From Spirochaetaceae bacterium (GTDB taxonomy: Bacteria; Spirochaetota; Spirochaetia; DSM-27196; SLAA01), in assembly GCA_003556605.1 (NCBI GenBank), contig PWQX01000096.1, positions 1 to 36,313 on the forward strand: a stretch of 36,313 bases of DNA, given 5' to 3'. Position numbers and translations under genes: made by a program. Position 1 is the first letter of the stretch. Each line of letters starts with the position of its first letter. Below, one piece after another: positions 1-7,197 of this stretch. The notes beneath the pieces were generated by a model. That model saw nothing but the letters and a program-made list of their open reading frames with translations. It searched no databases and was not told where the DNA came from.

Positions 1-414
1 AAAAAGCTATCCGACGGATCCCACCTCACCACAATTGGCGTCCGCACATTACCTCTCACCCTAAATCAAGAGCTCAAGGCAATACTCGGTTCCTTCCCTT
101 CCCTATTTGCTGTAAAAGAACGCGCCGCTCACACTTACAGACCCGGTTGCTGAGCGGACGATAAAAGTAGCAGTTAACCAGCTAACCTGTCAAGAGGTTC
201 TTACTGTTTTACGCTTTTCCCGCTCGGCGCATGCTGCTGCAGCGCTTCTTAGCGGCACTGTTATGGCGGCAGCATAGCGATTGATCAAGCTTGTGTCAAC
301 CGATGTGCTACTCCGCGCTCTGCAACATAATTGCGGAAACTGTCGTATACCTCGGCTGTTCACGCCCCGGCGAGCGCGGAAACCCTGCAGCAAATCAATT
401 CAGCTTCGGCGGCG
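1..414. other. region without a confident gene
   Basis: This stretch lies downstream of pgsA and is less GC-rich than the rest of the window. Plus frame 1 is open from the window edge to a TGA near 151-153, giving about 50 residues, so the tail of a gene that starts outside the window is possible; I do not recognise the peptide and its third-position GC (about half) does not look coding. A minus-strand frame at 190-393 encodes an Arg/Ser/Ala-rich peptide that looks like chance. A small inverted repeat, AACCT-GTCAAG-AGGTT, sits at 184-199. I see no tRNA, rRNA or mobile-element signature here. Confidence 0.4.
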
Positions 415-993
415 CTACAGTTTTACTTCCCGCCTGAATACCACCAGATAATCTATGAATGACCCGACCGAGAACCCCGCCGCCGCGATGTACACCACTT
501 GGGCGAACACATAAACGCCGCCGAACAGCTCGGTCAAGACACCGATACGGTCAATTGAGATTAAGACAAGTCCCACTCCGCCGGCGAGCGCGTAAAGCAC
601 CGCCTTGATTTTCCCACCCGGGCGCGCGGCAAGCGCGATACCCTTGCGAAACATCAGCATGCGCACAAACACAATACCGTACTCCCGATACACTAACACG
701 AGCAGGACCCACGCAGGCATTATCCCCACGGCGGTAAACGCAACAAAGTAAGTAAGCCGGCTGATGACGTCTGCAAATGGGTCGAGAACCTTGCCAAGGT
801 CGGTAACTTCATCGCGCGACCGCGCGATCTTTCCGTCTGCAGCGTCGCTAATCTCTATGACGGCAAAGATTATCCACAACAGCACGACCGATGTAACCTC
901 TAACACTCCGGCCCACACCGGCACAAACACAAGTAAAAAAAATACAGGTGCGAGTACTAATCGACCAATAGTGAGTGTGTTAGCGAGATTCAT
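415..993 (-). CDS. pgsA: CDP-diacylglycerol--glycerol-3-phosphate 3-phosphatidyltransferase (PgsA family)
   Basis: A 192-residue integral membrane enzyme of the CDP-alcohol phosphatidyltransferase family. It most likely makes phosphatidylglycerol phosphate from CDP-diacylglycerol and glycerol-3-phosphate at the cytoplasmic membrane. The family signature is complete in the first half: DAADGKIAR, then eight residues, then GKVLDPFAD, which holds the metal-binding aspartates. Hydrophobic segments flank it on both sides. The frame stays open much further upstream (to about 1443), but the start at 993 is chosen because the protein then begins MNLANTLTIGR, typical of the family, and because a near-perfect promoter ends six bases before this ATG. 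There is no Shine-Dalgarno sequence, which fits a leaderless mRNA. Divergent from the mutS-like gene. The head-group acceptor (glycerol phosphate rather than another alcohol) is inferred from overall similarity. Confidence 0.85.
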   Translation of the reverse strand: MNLANTLTIGRLVLAPVFFLLVFVPVWAGVLEVTSVVLLWIIFAVIEISDAADGKIARSRDEVTDLGKVLDPFADVISRLTYFVAFTAVGIMPAWVLLVLVYREYGIVFVRMLMFRKGIALAARPGGKIKAVLYALAGGVGLVLISIDRIGVLTELFGGVYVFAQVVYIAAAGFSVGSFIDYLVVFRREVKL

Positions 994-999
994 CGCGTC

Positions 1000-1028
1000 A
1001 TCGTAGCCGGTATTGAATGCCCTGTCAA
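1000..1028 (-). promoter_or_regulatory. sigma-70 promoter of pgsA, leaderless type
   Basis: On the minus strand TTGACA (plus 1023-1028) is followed after exactly 17 bp by TACGAT (plus 1000-1005). Only six bases separate the -10 box from the ATG of pgsA at 993, so transcription should begin at or next to the A of the start codon. The promoter match is seen in the sequence; the start point is inferred. Confidence 0.65.
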
Positions 1029-1048
1029 TTCGCAGCCCCGGCTGTGTT

Positions 1049-1077
1049 TTGACGAAGGCCCGCCGCCATAGTATTGT
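1049..1077 (+). promoter_or_regulatory. sigma-70 promoter of the mutS-like gene, near-leaderless
   Basis: TTGACG (1049-1054), 17 bp, TATTGT (1072-1077), then eight bases to the ATG at 1086. The predicted transcription start is within about two bases of the start codon. Its -35 box lies 20 bp from the -35 box of the divergent pgsA promoter. Confidence 0.55.
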
Positions 1078-1085
1078 TGTAGCTG

Positions 1086-2807
1086 ATGTCGGCAACACAA
1101 CCGCACGGAGCCGGGCTGTTGTACCCGGCCGGCGAGCACGTAGAGACACCTCCTGAGACCCCGTTACACGGCAGCCTTGGACCGCAGGCAGACCAGGACC
1201 TGGAACTACAGAGCCTTGCCAACGCCGTAGCGGGCAGCCGCCATGACGCACGCGCCGTGCACGCATTACTGACCCATCCGGTGCGCGACCCGCAGGTGCT
1301 TGCACACCGCTACAGCCTCGTACGAACCCTACACCAAGATGCGGACCTGCGCCGTAAGCTCGAGGATACCCTGCCCGACCTCGCTGAATTGAGCATTTTT
1401 CGACGCGCGGCAGCCGGCAATGAGTCGCAGGTGCTGCAGACAATCTGGCGGCTCGGCGAGCTCGAACTGTACGTGCTAGCGGTCAAGCGGTTACACGAGA
1501 TTATGGAGGATCACCGCAACACCGGCGGGGCCATTGCCCGCGTTGCCAAGCAGGCAGCCGCTCTGTATAACGACCCCCTGTTCGCGGAGCTGCGCAATGA
1601 ACTGCCGCAGTTGCAGGAAGCAATAAAAAGACGACGGAGCGTGACCGTCGGCATCAATCTCGATGAGCGTCTGCGCCCCACGGAGGCAGCCCTCCTTTCG
1701 ATTAACGCCGAGCAAGTAAGCGGGCCGTCGCTGCTCGGCGGATTTCTCTCGCGCTTCTTCGGCTCGAAAGCCGCGGGGCGCAATCCCGGCCTGCGTTCGC
1801 AGGGACGCGTTCATTTCGCGCGCTTGCCGCGGGAGTTTTCCGCCGGCGAAGGCCGCCCTCCGCTTACCCCGCTGTTTCGTGAGCTCGAAAGCCTGCTGGA
1901 GCACACTACACGGCCGGTCCAACACGCGTTGGAGCGCTACCTGCGGATCGAGACCGGATGGCCGGCGAGTCTGCGCGACGAGCTGGGGCCGTTCTGCGGC
2001 GCCGCAGCGCTGATGCACCGTCTTGAAGAAGCAGGCCTGCCGGTCTGCGTGCCGAGCCTGGTGCCGAATCGTGACCGCCGGTTTGCTGCCGACGGACTGT
2101 ACAATCTCCGCCTTGCGATGCAGGTACTCAGCAACCGTCGTGATGCCGTCTCGGGGCGTGAAGAGGAATCAGACGGTGCACGCGCCGAACACGTCGTTAC
2201 CAACGCGGCGCGTTTCGATGATTCGGCCCGCGTATTTATTCTGACCGGGCCGAACCACGGTGGAAAAACAACCTACACACAAGCAGTCGGGATGGCGCTC
2301 GTGATGGCTCAGGCGGGGCTATTTGTTCCGGCGCGCTCGGCCCAAATCAGCCCCGCAGACCGGATAGAGACCCATTTCCCGGCGTCCGAGACTCCGGAGG
2401 TAGACGGCGGGAGGCTCGGCGAAGAAGCTGCCCGTGTCTCACAGCTGTTTGACACGGTAAGCCCCGAAAGCGTTGTTCTGCTCAATGAATCGCTTGCAAG
2501 CACCGGCGCAGGAGAAGCCGCCTACCTCGCCGAGGATCTTGTCCGTGGGCTGTGCGCCGTGGGATGCCGCGTGCTCTTTGCAACGCATCTGCACGAGCTG
2601 GCGGCACGCATCGACGAGATCAACGCCGCGATCGGCGGAGACACGCCAATTGCGAGCCTCGTCGCCACCGGTCGCATGCACGCACAGCCGTTCACCGTTG
2701 TTCGTAGTCCGCCTGTAGGCCGCAGCTTCGCGCGCGAGATCGCAGAGCATCACGGAATAAGCTTTCAAGCGATAACTCAGCGCCTACGTGAACGTGGTCT
2801 GCTGTAG
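1086..2807 (+). CDS. MutS-related ATPase lacking the mismatch-recognition domain
   Basis: A 573-residue protein whose C-terminal third is a MutS domain V ABC-type ATPase. The P-loop GPNHGGKTT is at residues 388-396, a Walker B-like LLNES at 465-469, and the following FATHLHEL carries the conserved histidine. The N-terminal part is helical and resembles the MutS core/lever region; the N-terminal mismatch-binding domain of about 120 residues found in MutS1 is absent, and no Smr or nuclease domain is seen. The Walker B aspartate is replaced by Asn467, next to the catalytic Glu468. Such short MutS relatives are known but poorly characterised; a role on DNA is likely, and mismatch repair is not shown. 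A C-terminal basic segment follows the ATPase. It is transcribed alone, divergently from pgsA, apparently from a near-leaderless promoter, and converges with the esterase gene. Confidence 0.8.
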   Translation: MSATQPHGAGLLYPAGEHVETPPETPLHGSLGPQADQDLELQSLANAVAGSRHDARAVHALLTHPVRDPQVLAHRYSLVRTLHQDADLRRKLEDTLPDLAELSIFRRAAAGNESQVLQTIWRLGELELYVLAVKRLHEIMEDHRNTGGAIARVAKQAAALYNDPLFAELRNELPQLQEAIKRRRSVTVGINLDERLRPTEAALLSINAEQVSGPSLLGGFLSRFFGSKAAGRNPGLRSQGRVHFARLPREFSAGEGRPPLTPLFRELESLLEHTTRPVQHALERYLRIETGWPASLRDELGPFCGAAALMHRLEEAGLPVCVPSLVPNRDRRFAADGLYNLRLAMQVLSNRRDAVSGREEESDGARAEHVVTNAARFDDSARVFILTGPNHGGKTTYTQAVGMALVMAQAGLFVPARSAQISPADRIETHFPASETPEVDGGRLGEEAARVSQLFDTVSPESVVLLNESLASTGAGEAAYLAEDLVRGLCAVGCRVLFATHLHELAARIDEINAAIGGDTPIASLVATGRMHAQPFTVVRSPPVGRSFAREIAEHHGISFQAITQRLRERGLL

Positions 2808-2824
2808 CACCTCTGCAGCCCGTT

Positions 2825-3484
2825 CTACTGCGCTTCCTTTGCACGCGCGGCACGGTGCATGATCGCGCGCACGTGTTCGATCTCGTCGTCGTTGACGGTA
2901 TGCGGCAGCCCCGGATAGAGCACCATTGTAACCTCAGCCTGAAGCTGCTGCAGCACCCCCGCGGTCTCCTCAACGCGGCTTTGGGGGATGTAGGGGTCCT
3001 GGTCACTACACCCGAGAAACACCGGGGTTCCCTCAAGCAAACCGGTGTACTCAGCGGGGTCGATCCGGTCGCCGACCAGCCCTCCGGCGAGCGCCAGCAC
3101 GCCGGCGTAGCGCCGCGGCGTGCGGGCGGCATACTCGGCAGTCAAACATGCGCCTTGCGAGAAGCCTAAGAGTAAAATCCGCTCGGCCGCGAGCCCGGCG
3201 CGTTCGAACTCCTGCACCAGCCCGTCTATTGTCGCAAGAGCAGAAGACAGATAGGGCTCATTCCGCCGGCGCGGCATCAAGAAGCTGTGCGGATACCACG
3301 TATTCCCGGAAGCTTGCGGCGCTGCGAACGCACAGCCGTCGCTCGGTAGCACCTCGGCCAAGGCGGCAATATCACCGGCACTCGCACCGCGCCCGTGCAG
3401 CATGATCATCGCGATACTCGCGTCCTGTACCGGTGCACCAAAGCGTCGCACCGGTTGGTTTTCATGTATATCCATGCTGTTCAC
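2825..3484 (-). CDS. phospholipase/carboxylesterase-family alpha/beta hydrolase
   Basis: A 219-residue cytosolic serine hydrolase of the carboxylesterase/acyl-protein thioesterase family; the substrate is unknown. The N-terminal MLHGRG (residues 28-33) forms the oxyanion-hole loop. The nucleophile elbow GFSQGA places the catalytic serine at residue 109, the acid is the aspartate in CSDQDPYIP, and the base is the histidine in GLPHTV. The length is typical and the triad complete. The annotated start is GTG at 3484, overlapping the methyltransferase stop by four bases; an ATG three codons later (3475), with an AGG eight bases upstream, is equally plausible. It is the last gene of the dusA-methyltransferase-esterase unit, so it is probably translationally coupled. 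Nothing in the context names a substrate. Confidence 0.8.
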   Translation of the reverse strand: MNSMDIHENQPVRRFGAPVQDASIAMIMLHGRGASAGDIAALAEVLPSDGCAFAAPQASGNTWYPHSFLMPRRRNEPYLSSALATIDGLVQEFERAGLAAERILLLGFSQGACLTAEYAARTPRRYAGVLALAGGLVGDRIDPAEYTGLLEGTPVFLGCSDQDPYIPQSRVEETAGVLQQLQAEVTMVLYPGLPHTVNDDEIEHVRAIMHRAARAKEAQ

Positions 3485-4260
3485 CTACTGTAGAATCTCT
3501 GCGGTCTTTTGCGCACAAAGATAACGCCGCGGGGCGCAGGTGTGTAGCCGGTCAGCGCCACTCGGCCGGCAAGGGTCTCGGCAACCGCGCGCAGGATCGG
3601 ATAGCGCGGATCATGACGCAGCGCCCTGAGATACCTCCGCAGCCGGCGGGCGTGGGCGTACCTGCCCTGCTCCGCCGCCGGCGCCGCAGGAGGCGACCCA
3701 CGGTACACCCTGACCTCGTCGTCCGCGAATACCGCCGACACCAGCTGTTGGAGCTCCGCCGGCGACACCGTTCGTCGGTGCCGTATCCCCGTGCGAGCGT
3801 CGACGCGGGCCTTGAAATGATGTAGGCGCACCGCGGTTGCCTCAGCGTTGCTCTCAGCGACGCGCAGCACCTCGCTAACTATGACAAGGCCGCCGGGCGC
3901 CACGACGCGTCTGAGCTCCCGCAACACGCGCAGCGGGTCGCGCACGTGATGCAGGGCGTCGGCAAGCGCGACGGTCTCGAACACGGAATCGCTGAACGGC
4001 AGCAGCTCCCCGGCGGCCTGCACGAAACGCACGCCCCGGGGCAGCGCAGCGCGCCGCCCCTCGTCGAGCGCATCCTTGTCGGGGTCAACCGCGGTGATCC
4101 GCGAATACCGCCGGCAGGCCGACGCAAGCAGTCTTAGGAAGCGGCCGTCGCCGCAACCAAGGTCCAGCACCCGCCCGCAGTCATGGTTCCGCAGGCGCGA
4201 GCGCAACAGCGCGAACTCCGAAACCGCCGGTGCGGCACGGTCTTCCGGTATTGAGTGCAC
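3481..4260 (-). CDS. class I SAM-dependent methyltransferase
   Basis: About 259 residues. The SAM-binding motif I VLDLGCGDGRF is near the N terminus (about residue 30), followed by an acidic motif II at the end of strand 2 (AVDPDKD) and a motif IV/V region containing ALADALHHVRDP and the loop VVAPGGLVIVSEVL, all typical of the Methyltransf_11/UbiE-like group. The methyl acceptor cannot be told from sequence. I chose the GTG at 4260 because it follows the dusA stop codon by one base and has AAAGG five bases upstream; a TTG at 4278 inside dusA would add six residues. The gene ends in a four-base overlap with the esterase. The C-terminal segment is rich in arginine. A tRNA or small-molecule substrate is possible given dusA upstream, but this is only inference. 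Confidence 0.8.
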   Translation of the reverse strand: MHSIPEDRAAPAVSEFALLRSRLRNHDCGRVLDLGCGDGRFLRLLASACRRYSRITAVDPDKDALDEGRRAALPRGVRFVQAAGELLPFSDSVFETVALADALHHVRDPLRVLRELRRVVAPGGLVIVSEVLRVAESNAEATAVRLHHFKARVDARTGIRHRRTVSPAELQQLVSAVFADDEVRVYRGSPPAAPAAEQGRYAHARRLRRYLRALRHDPRYPILRAVAETLAGRVALTGYTPAPRGVIFVRKRPQRFYSR

Positions 4261-4261
4261 G

Positions 4262-5383
4262 TTAGCCTTTGCTCGCAACTCTTTGATCGAGCACCTCGCG
4301 CGGAACGCCCGCCAGCGCCCGGTGCAGCACCGCTTTCACGTCAACGTCCTTTGCGATACCGCCGCTCAGCGCACGCTTCCAGGATCGCGACCCCGGTAGA
4401 CACGCAAAAAGCCCAAGCATGTGCCGAAACACCGTATGCGGCGGCCGCCCCGCGGCCTGCCGCCGCTCGATGTACGCCAGCATGCGTTCGACGATCTCGC
4501 CACGGGTGGGGGCCACGAACGCCGAGTCAAACACCTCGCGCTCCACCTCGGCGAGCAGCTTCGGCGTATCGTAGGCCGCGCGACCGATCATTACTGCATC
4601 AACCTCGGCGAGGTGCGTGTGCACGGCCGCAATGGTGCCGACCCCGCCGTTAAGCTCAATGAACTCCTTGGGAAACTCGCGCTTCAAACGGTATACATCG
4701 TGGTAGCGAAGCGGCGGCACCGAGCGGTTCTCCTTGGGGCTGAGCCCTTTGAGGATCGCTATGCGCGCGTGTACCGTGAGCTTGGCGGGCCCCGACGGAA
4801 CCACGGTCTCGACAAACCGTACGAGGTCTTGGTACTGTTCGAGACCGTCGATCCCAATGCGGTGCTTCACCGTAACCGGCAGATTCGTGACCGATCGCAT
4901 CTCGGCTACCAGGTCAGCAACGTGCCGCGGCCGCGCCATGAGACACGCTCCGAATCGCCCCTCCTGCACCCGGTCGCTCGGGCATCCGATATTCAGATTG
5001 ATCTCGTCATAGCCGTAGTCTGCCGCAATACGGGTTGCCGCTTTCAACTCGTCGGCGTCATCACCGCCAAGCTGCAACGCCAGCGGTCGTTCGACCTGCT
5101 CAAAACCCAGCAGAACATCGCGATCGCCGTACAGCACCGCCCTCGGCGATACCATCTCGGTATACAGCAGGGTGTGCGGCGAGAAAAGGCGCGCAAGGTA
5201 GCGAAAATCGCGGTCGCTCTTATCCATCATTGGCGCCACACTAACGCGCGTAGCGGCCGCCCCGCGTCCGCCCGTGATACGCGCACCCCCGCCGCCATCT
5301 GCCGAGGCGGCGGGGCCACCGTCATGATCGCCGGCGCGCGAAACTTGTGATCTTCTCGAAACGGTCTGTAGATGCACTTTCAC
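4262..5383 (-). CDS. dusA: tRNA-dihydrouridine synthase A
   Basis: A flavin enzyme that reduces uridine to dihydrouridine in the D-loop of tRNA (U20/U20a in the DusA group). The TIM-barrel core starts at about residue 49 with VSVAPMMDKSDRDFRYL. The family signature GCPSDRVQEGRFGACLM holds the catalytic cysteine, followed by VKHRIGID and the FMN phosphate-binding ELNGGVGT and IGRAAYD segments. The match along the barrel and the DusA-type signature make the assignment firm. The annotated start (GTG at 5383) gives an unusual Gly/Ala-rich N-terminal extension of about 46 residues that typical DusA proteins lack; a good promoter just upstream (5407-5435) allows this start, but a start closer to the barrel cannot be excluded. 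First gene of a unit with the methyltransferase and esterase. Confidence 0.9.
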   Translation of the reverse strand: MKVHLQTVSRRSQVSRAGDHDGGPAASADGGGGARITGGRGAAATRVSVAPMMDKSDRDFRYLARLFSPHTLLYTEMVSPRAVLYGDRDVLLGFEQVERPLALQLGGDDADELKAATRIAADYGYDEINLNIGCPSDRVQEGRFGACLMARPRHVADLVAEMRSVTNLPVTVKHRIGIDGLEQYQDLVRFVETVVPSGPAKLTVHARIAILKGLSPKENRSVPPLRYHDVYRLKREFPKEFIELNGGVGTIAAVHTHLAEVDAVMIGRAAYDTPKLLAEVEREVFDSAFVAPTRGEIVERMLAYIERRQAAGRPPHTVFRHMLGLFACLPGSRSWKRALSGGIAKDVDVKAVLHRALAGVPREVLDQRVASKG

Positions 5384-5406
5384 AACGATATAGCCTTCGC
5401 CGCCTG

Positions 5407-5435
5407 ATACTACCGCAGCGTGTAAGGCGTGTCAA
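5407..5435 (-). promoter_or_regulatory. sigma-70 promoter of the dusA unit
   Basis: On the minus strand TTGACA (plus 5430-5435), a 17-bp spacer and TAGTAT (plus 5407-5412). The predicted start near 5400 leaves a leader of about 17 bases before the GTG at 5383, with a weak GAAGG ribosome-binding sequence. Confidence 0.6.
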
Positions 5436-5466
5436 AACGCGAGGCCGCCGACCGCAAGAGAATGGT

Positions 5467-5493
5467 TGAAGTGCGATTCAATCGGGCACTTCA
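5467..5493. terminator. stem-loop between htrA and dusA, probable terminator
   Basis: A perfect 8-bp inverted repeat, TGAAGTGC and GCACTTCA, with an 11-base loop, lies just after the htrA stop codon and before the dusA promoter. There is no clear T-run on either side, so this would be a weak intrinsic terminator or an mRNA 3'-end stabiliser. The rest of 5436-5529 is GC-rich and holds nothing else I can name. Confidence 0.4.
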
Positions 5494-5529
5494 GGCGGGG
5501 CGGCCGGCGGCCGAACACACCGAGCACGG

Positions 5530-7068
5530 TCATTGATCGTTGTATACAAGACCCAACACCAAGGTCTGTTCTCCCCGGCGGATACGAAACACCACTTGGT
5601 CCTGCGAGCGATCGTTGATCAAGCGGTAGAACTGCCTCAGATCACTGACATTATGGTTGTTTACGCGCTGAATAATATCGCCGGACCGGATTCCCGCGGC
5701 GTAAGCGGGGCTGCCGGTGACCACACTTCCAACAATTACGTTACCGGCGTTGCGGTCGAGGTTGAGGTTCTCTCGAACCTCGTCGGTAATCGGAGTAACC
5801 GCCAGTCCCGGCCAGAGGTTCTGCGACTGCCGCGCCAGCTCCGCCTCTTCGGCGCGAATCCCGGTACGAACCGGCAGCGTCATTTCGCCGCCGTCCCGTA
5901 CGATCTCGAAGCGGTACTCCTGCTCAGGGCGGAGCTCGGCTACCCGGCGAACCAGGTCATTACTGCCGGCAACACCGGTGCCGTTAATCGAGAGGATGAA
6001 GTCGCCCGGCAACAAGCCGGCCTCCTCCGCGGGTGAACCGCGAAATACATTATGCACAAATGCTCCCTGTTCGCTGCTCAACCGCAACGCGTTTCGTACC
6101 GCATCGCCGGGGTCGCCGGTCGTGATTCCAAGCCAGCCATAAGAAACGCGACCCTCGGTTATGAGTCCGTCGATCGTCCGCTTCGCCGCGTTGATCGGAA
6201 TCGCGAATCCCAACCCAATGCTGCCGCCGGTCTGAGAAGCAATCCAGGTATTGATGCCGATCACCTCTCCTCGGAGATTAACCAAGGGTCCTCCGGAATT
6301 ACCCCGGTTGATCGCGGCATCGGTCTGGATGTACTCGGTAAGCGCCGGCATTCCCGATTGCGGGCCGGGGTTGCGGCCAATCGCGCTGATCACCCCGGCG
6401 GTGAAGGTCGACTGGAAACCGAGCGGATTACCTACCGCAAACGCCCAATCACCTACGTACAACTGATCGGAGTCTCCCATACGGGCGAGCGGAACCTCTT
6501 CGGTGGTGACAAAGCTCACCACCGCCAGGTCGCGCCGTTCGTCAGTGCCGACTAATTGAGCGTCGAAAGAACGATCGTCGGCGAGCGTTATCTCAATCTC
6601 CTCAGCGCCTTCGACAACGTGGTGGTTAGTCAGGACAAAGACCTCGTCGCCTTGACGTCTGACCAGTACGCCCGAGCCCAAGCCCGGGCGACGATACTCA
6701 CGCTCCTCAGGCCGGCGCGGCTCACCGAAGAAGAACTCAAACGGCGAAGGAAAACTCGGCAACTGACGGCGCACGATGTTCACAACCTGCACTTCAACCA
6801 CTACCGGAATGACTTCATCGGCGACGCGGCGAAAGGCGGCTTGATACTGCTCGAGGATATCGCCGTCTGCAACCGCAACGCGCGTCCTCACGCTCGGCTG
6901 CTCCCCGTCGCCGGCAACCTGCAGCGCCTCATAGGCCACTTCGCGATCGCTGCGCAGCGGGTGCGGTTGCGGGGAGCTGCGAGCCAATAGCTGCAGCGTA
7001 AAAGCCGAGCCTAATCCGGCCGACATCACCACCAATCCGATCAGTGCAATGATCTGTTTCGGTTTCAT
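5530..7068 (-). CDS. htrA: HtrA/DegP-family periplasmic serine protease with two PDZ domains
   Basis: A 512-residue envelope protease/chaperone. An N-terminal hydrophobic segment (about residues 5-28) is a signal peptide or membrane anchor. The trypsin-like domain carries the full triad: His150 in TNHHVV, Asp180 in ERRDLAVV and Ser258 in RGNSGGP. Two PDZ domains follow (roughly residues 310-400 and 410-510), each with the expected GSPAEEAGL- or GSPAYAAGI-type carboxylate-binding loop region. Its length and architecture match DegP/DegQ. The start is supported by AAGGAG nine bases upstream (plus 7078-7083). It lies downstream of a two-component system on the same strand and has its own putative promoter with a palindrome. 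This fits known cases (CpxRA-DegP, CiaRH-HtrA) where a sensor of envelope stress controls this protease; control here is inferred. Confidence 0.92.
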   Translation of the reverse strand: MKPKQIIALIGLVVMSAGLGSAFTLQLLARSSPQPHPLRSDREVAYEALQVAGDGEQPSVRTRVAVADGDILEQYQAAFRRVADEVIPVVVEVQVVNIVRRQLPSFPSPFEFFFGEPRRPEEREYRRPGLGSGVLVRRQGDEVFVLTNHHVVEGAEEIEITLADDRSFDAQLVGTDERRDLAVVSFVTTEEVPLARMGDSDQLYVGDWAFAVGNPLGFQSTFTAGVISAIGRNPGPQSGMPALTEYIQTDAAINRGNSGGPLVNLRGEVIGINTWIASQTGGSIGLGFAIPINAAKRTIDGLITEGRVSYGWLGITTGDPGDAVRNALRLSSEQGAFVHNVFRGSPAEEAGLLPGDFILSINGTGVAGSNDLVRRVAELRPEQEYRFEIVRDGGEMTLPVRTGIRAEEAELARQSQNLWPGLAVTPITDEVRENLNLDRNAGNVIVGSVVTGSPAYAAGIRSGDIIQRVNNHNVSDLRQFYRLINDRSQDQVVFRIRRGEQTLVLGLVYNDQ

Positions 7069-7148
7069 CGCTTTGTACTCCTTCTAGTTGCTTACTTCTT
7101 CCGCGAGCAATCCTCACGAGAGTAAGATACGGATGGAAGCTTACCGGA

Positions 7149-7178
7149 AGATTACGCCAGCATTACAGTTTTGTAATG
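7149..7178 (-). promoter_or_regulatory. putative htrA promoter with operator-like palindrome
   Basis: A perfect 7-bp inverted repeat, CATTACA-GTTT-TGTAATG, occupies 7161-7178 in the 129-bp gap between the kinase gene and htrA. On the minus strand it overlaps a candidate -35 box TTACAA (plus 7171-7176), followed after 16 bp by TAATCT (plus 7149-7154). A regulator bound here would sit on the promoter; the response regulator encoded next door is the obvious candidate, though OmpR-family proteins more often use direct repeats. Confidence 0.45.
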
Positions 7179-7197
7179 GTGCAATTTGGGGAGCGCA

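Noticed and set aside
1-153. Plus-frame-1 open stretch from the window edge, possible gene tail
   Set aside because: Only about 50 codons, third-position GC about half, and no family recognised; mentioned in the region note but not called a gene.
190-393. 67-residue minus-strand reading frame downstream of pgsA
   Set aside because: Arg/Ser/Ala-rich with no recognisable motif, no ribosome-binding site and no neighbour link; looks like a chance frame in GC-rich DNA.
4421-5350. 309-residue plus-strand frame opposite dusA
   Set aside because: It is the antisense shadow of dusA, whose motifs are unmistakable; its translation is basic and low in conserved patterns.
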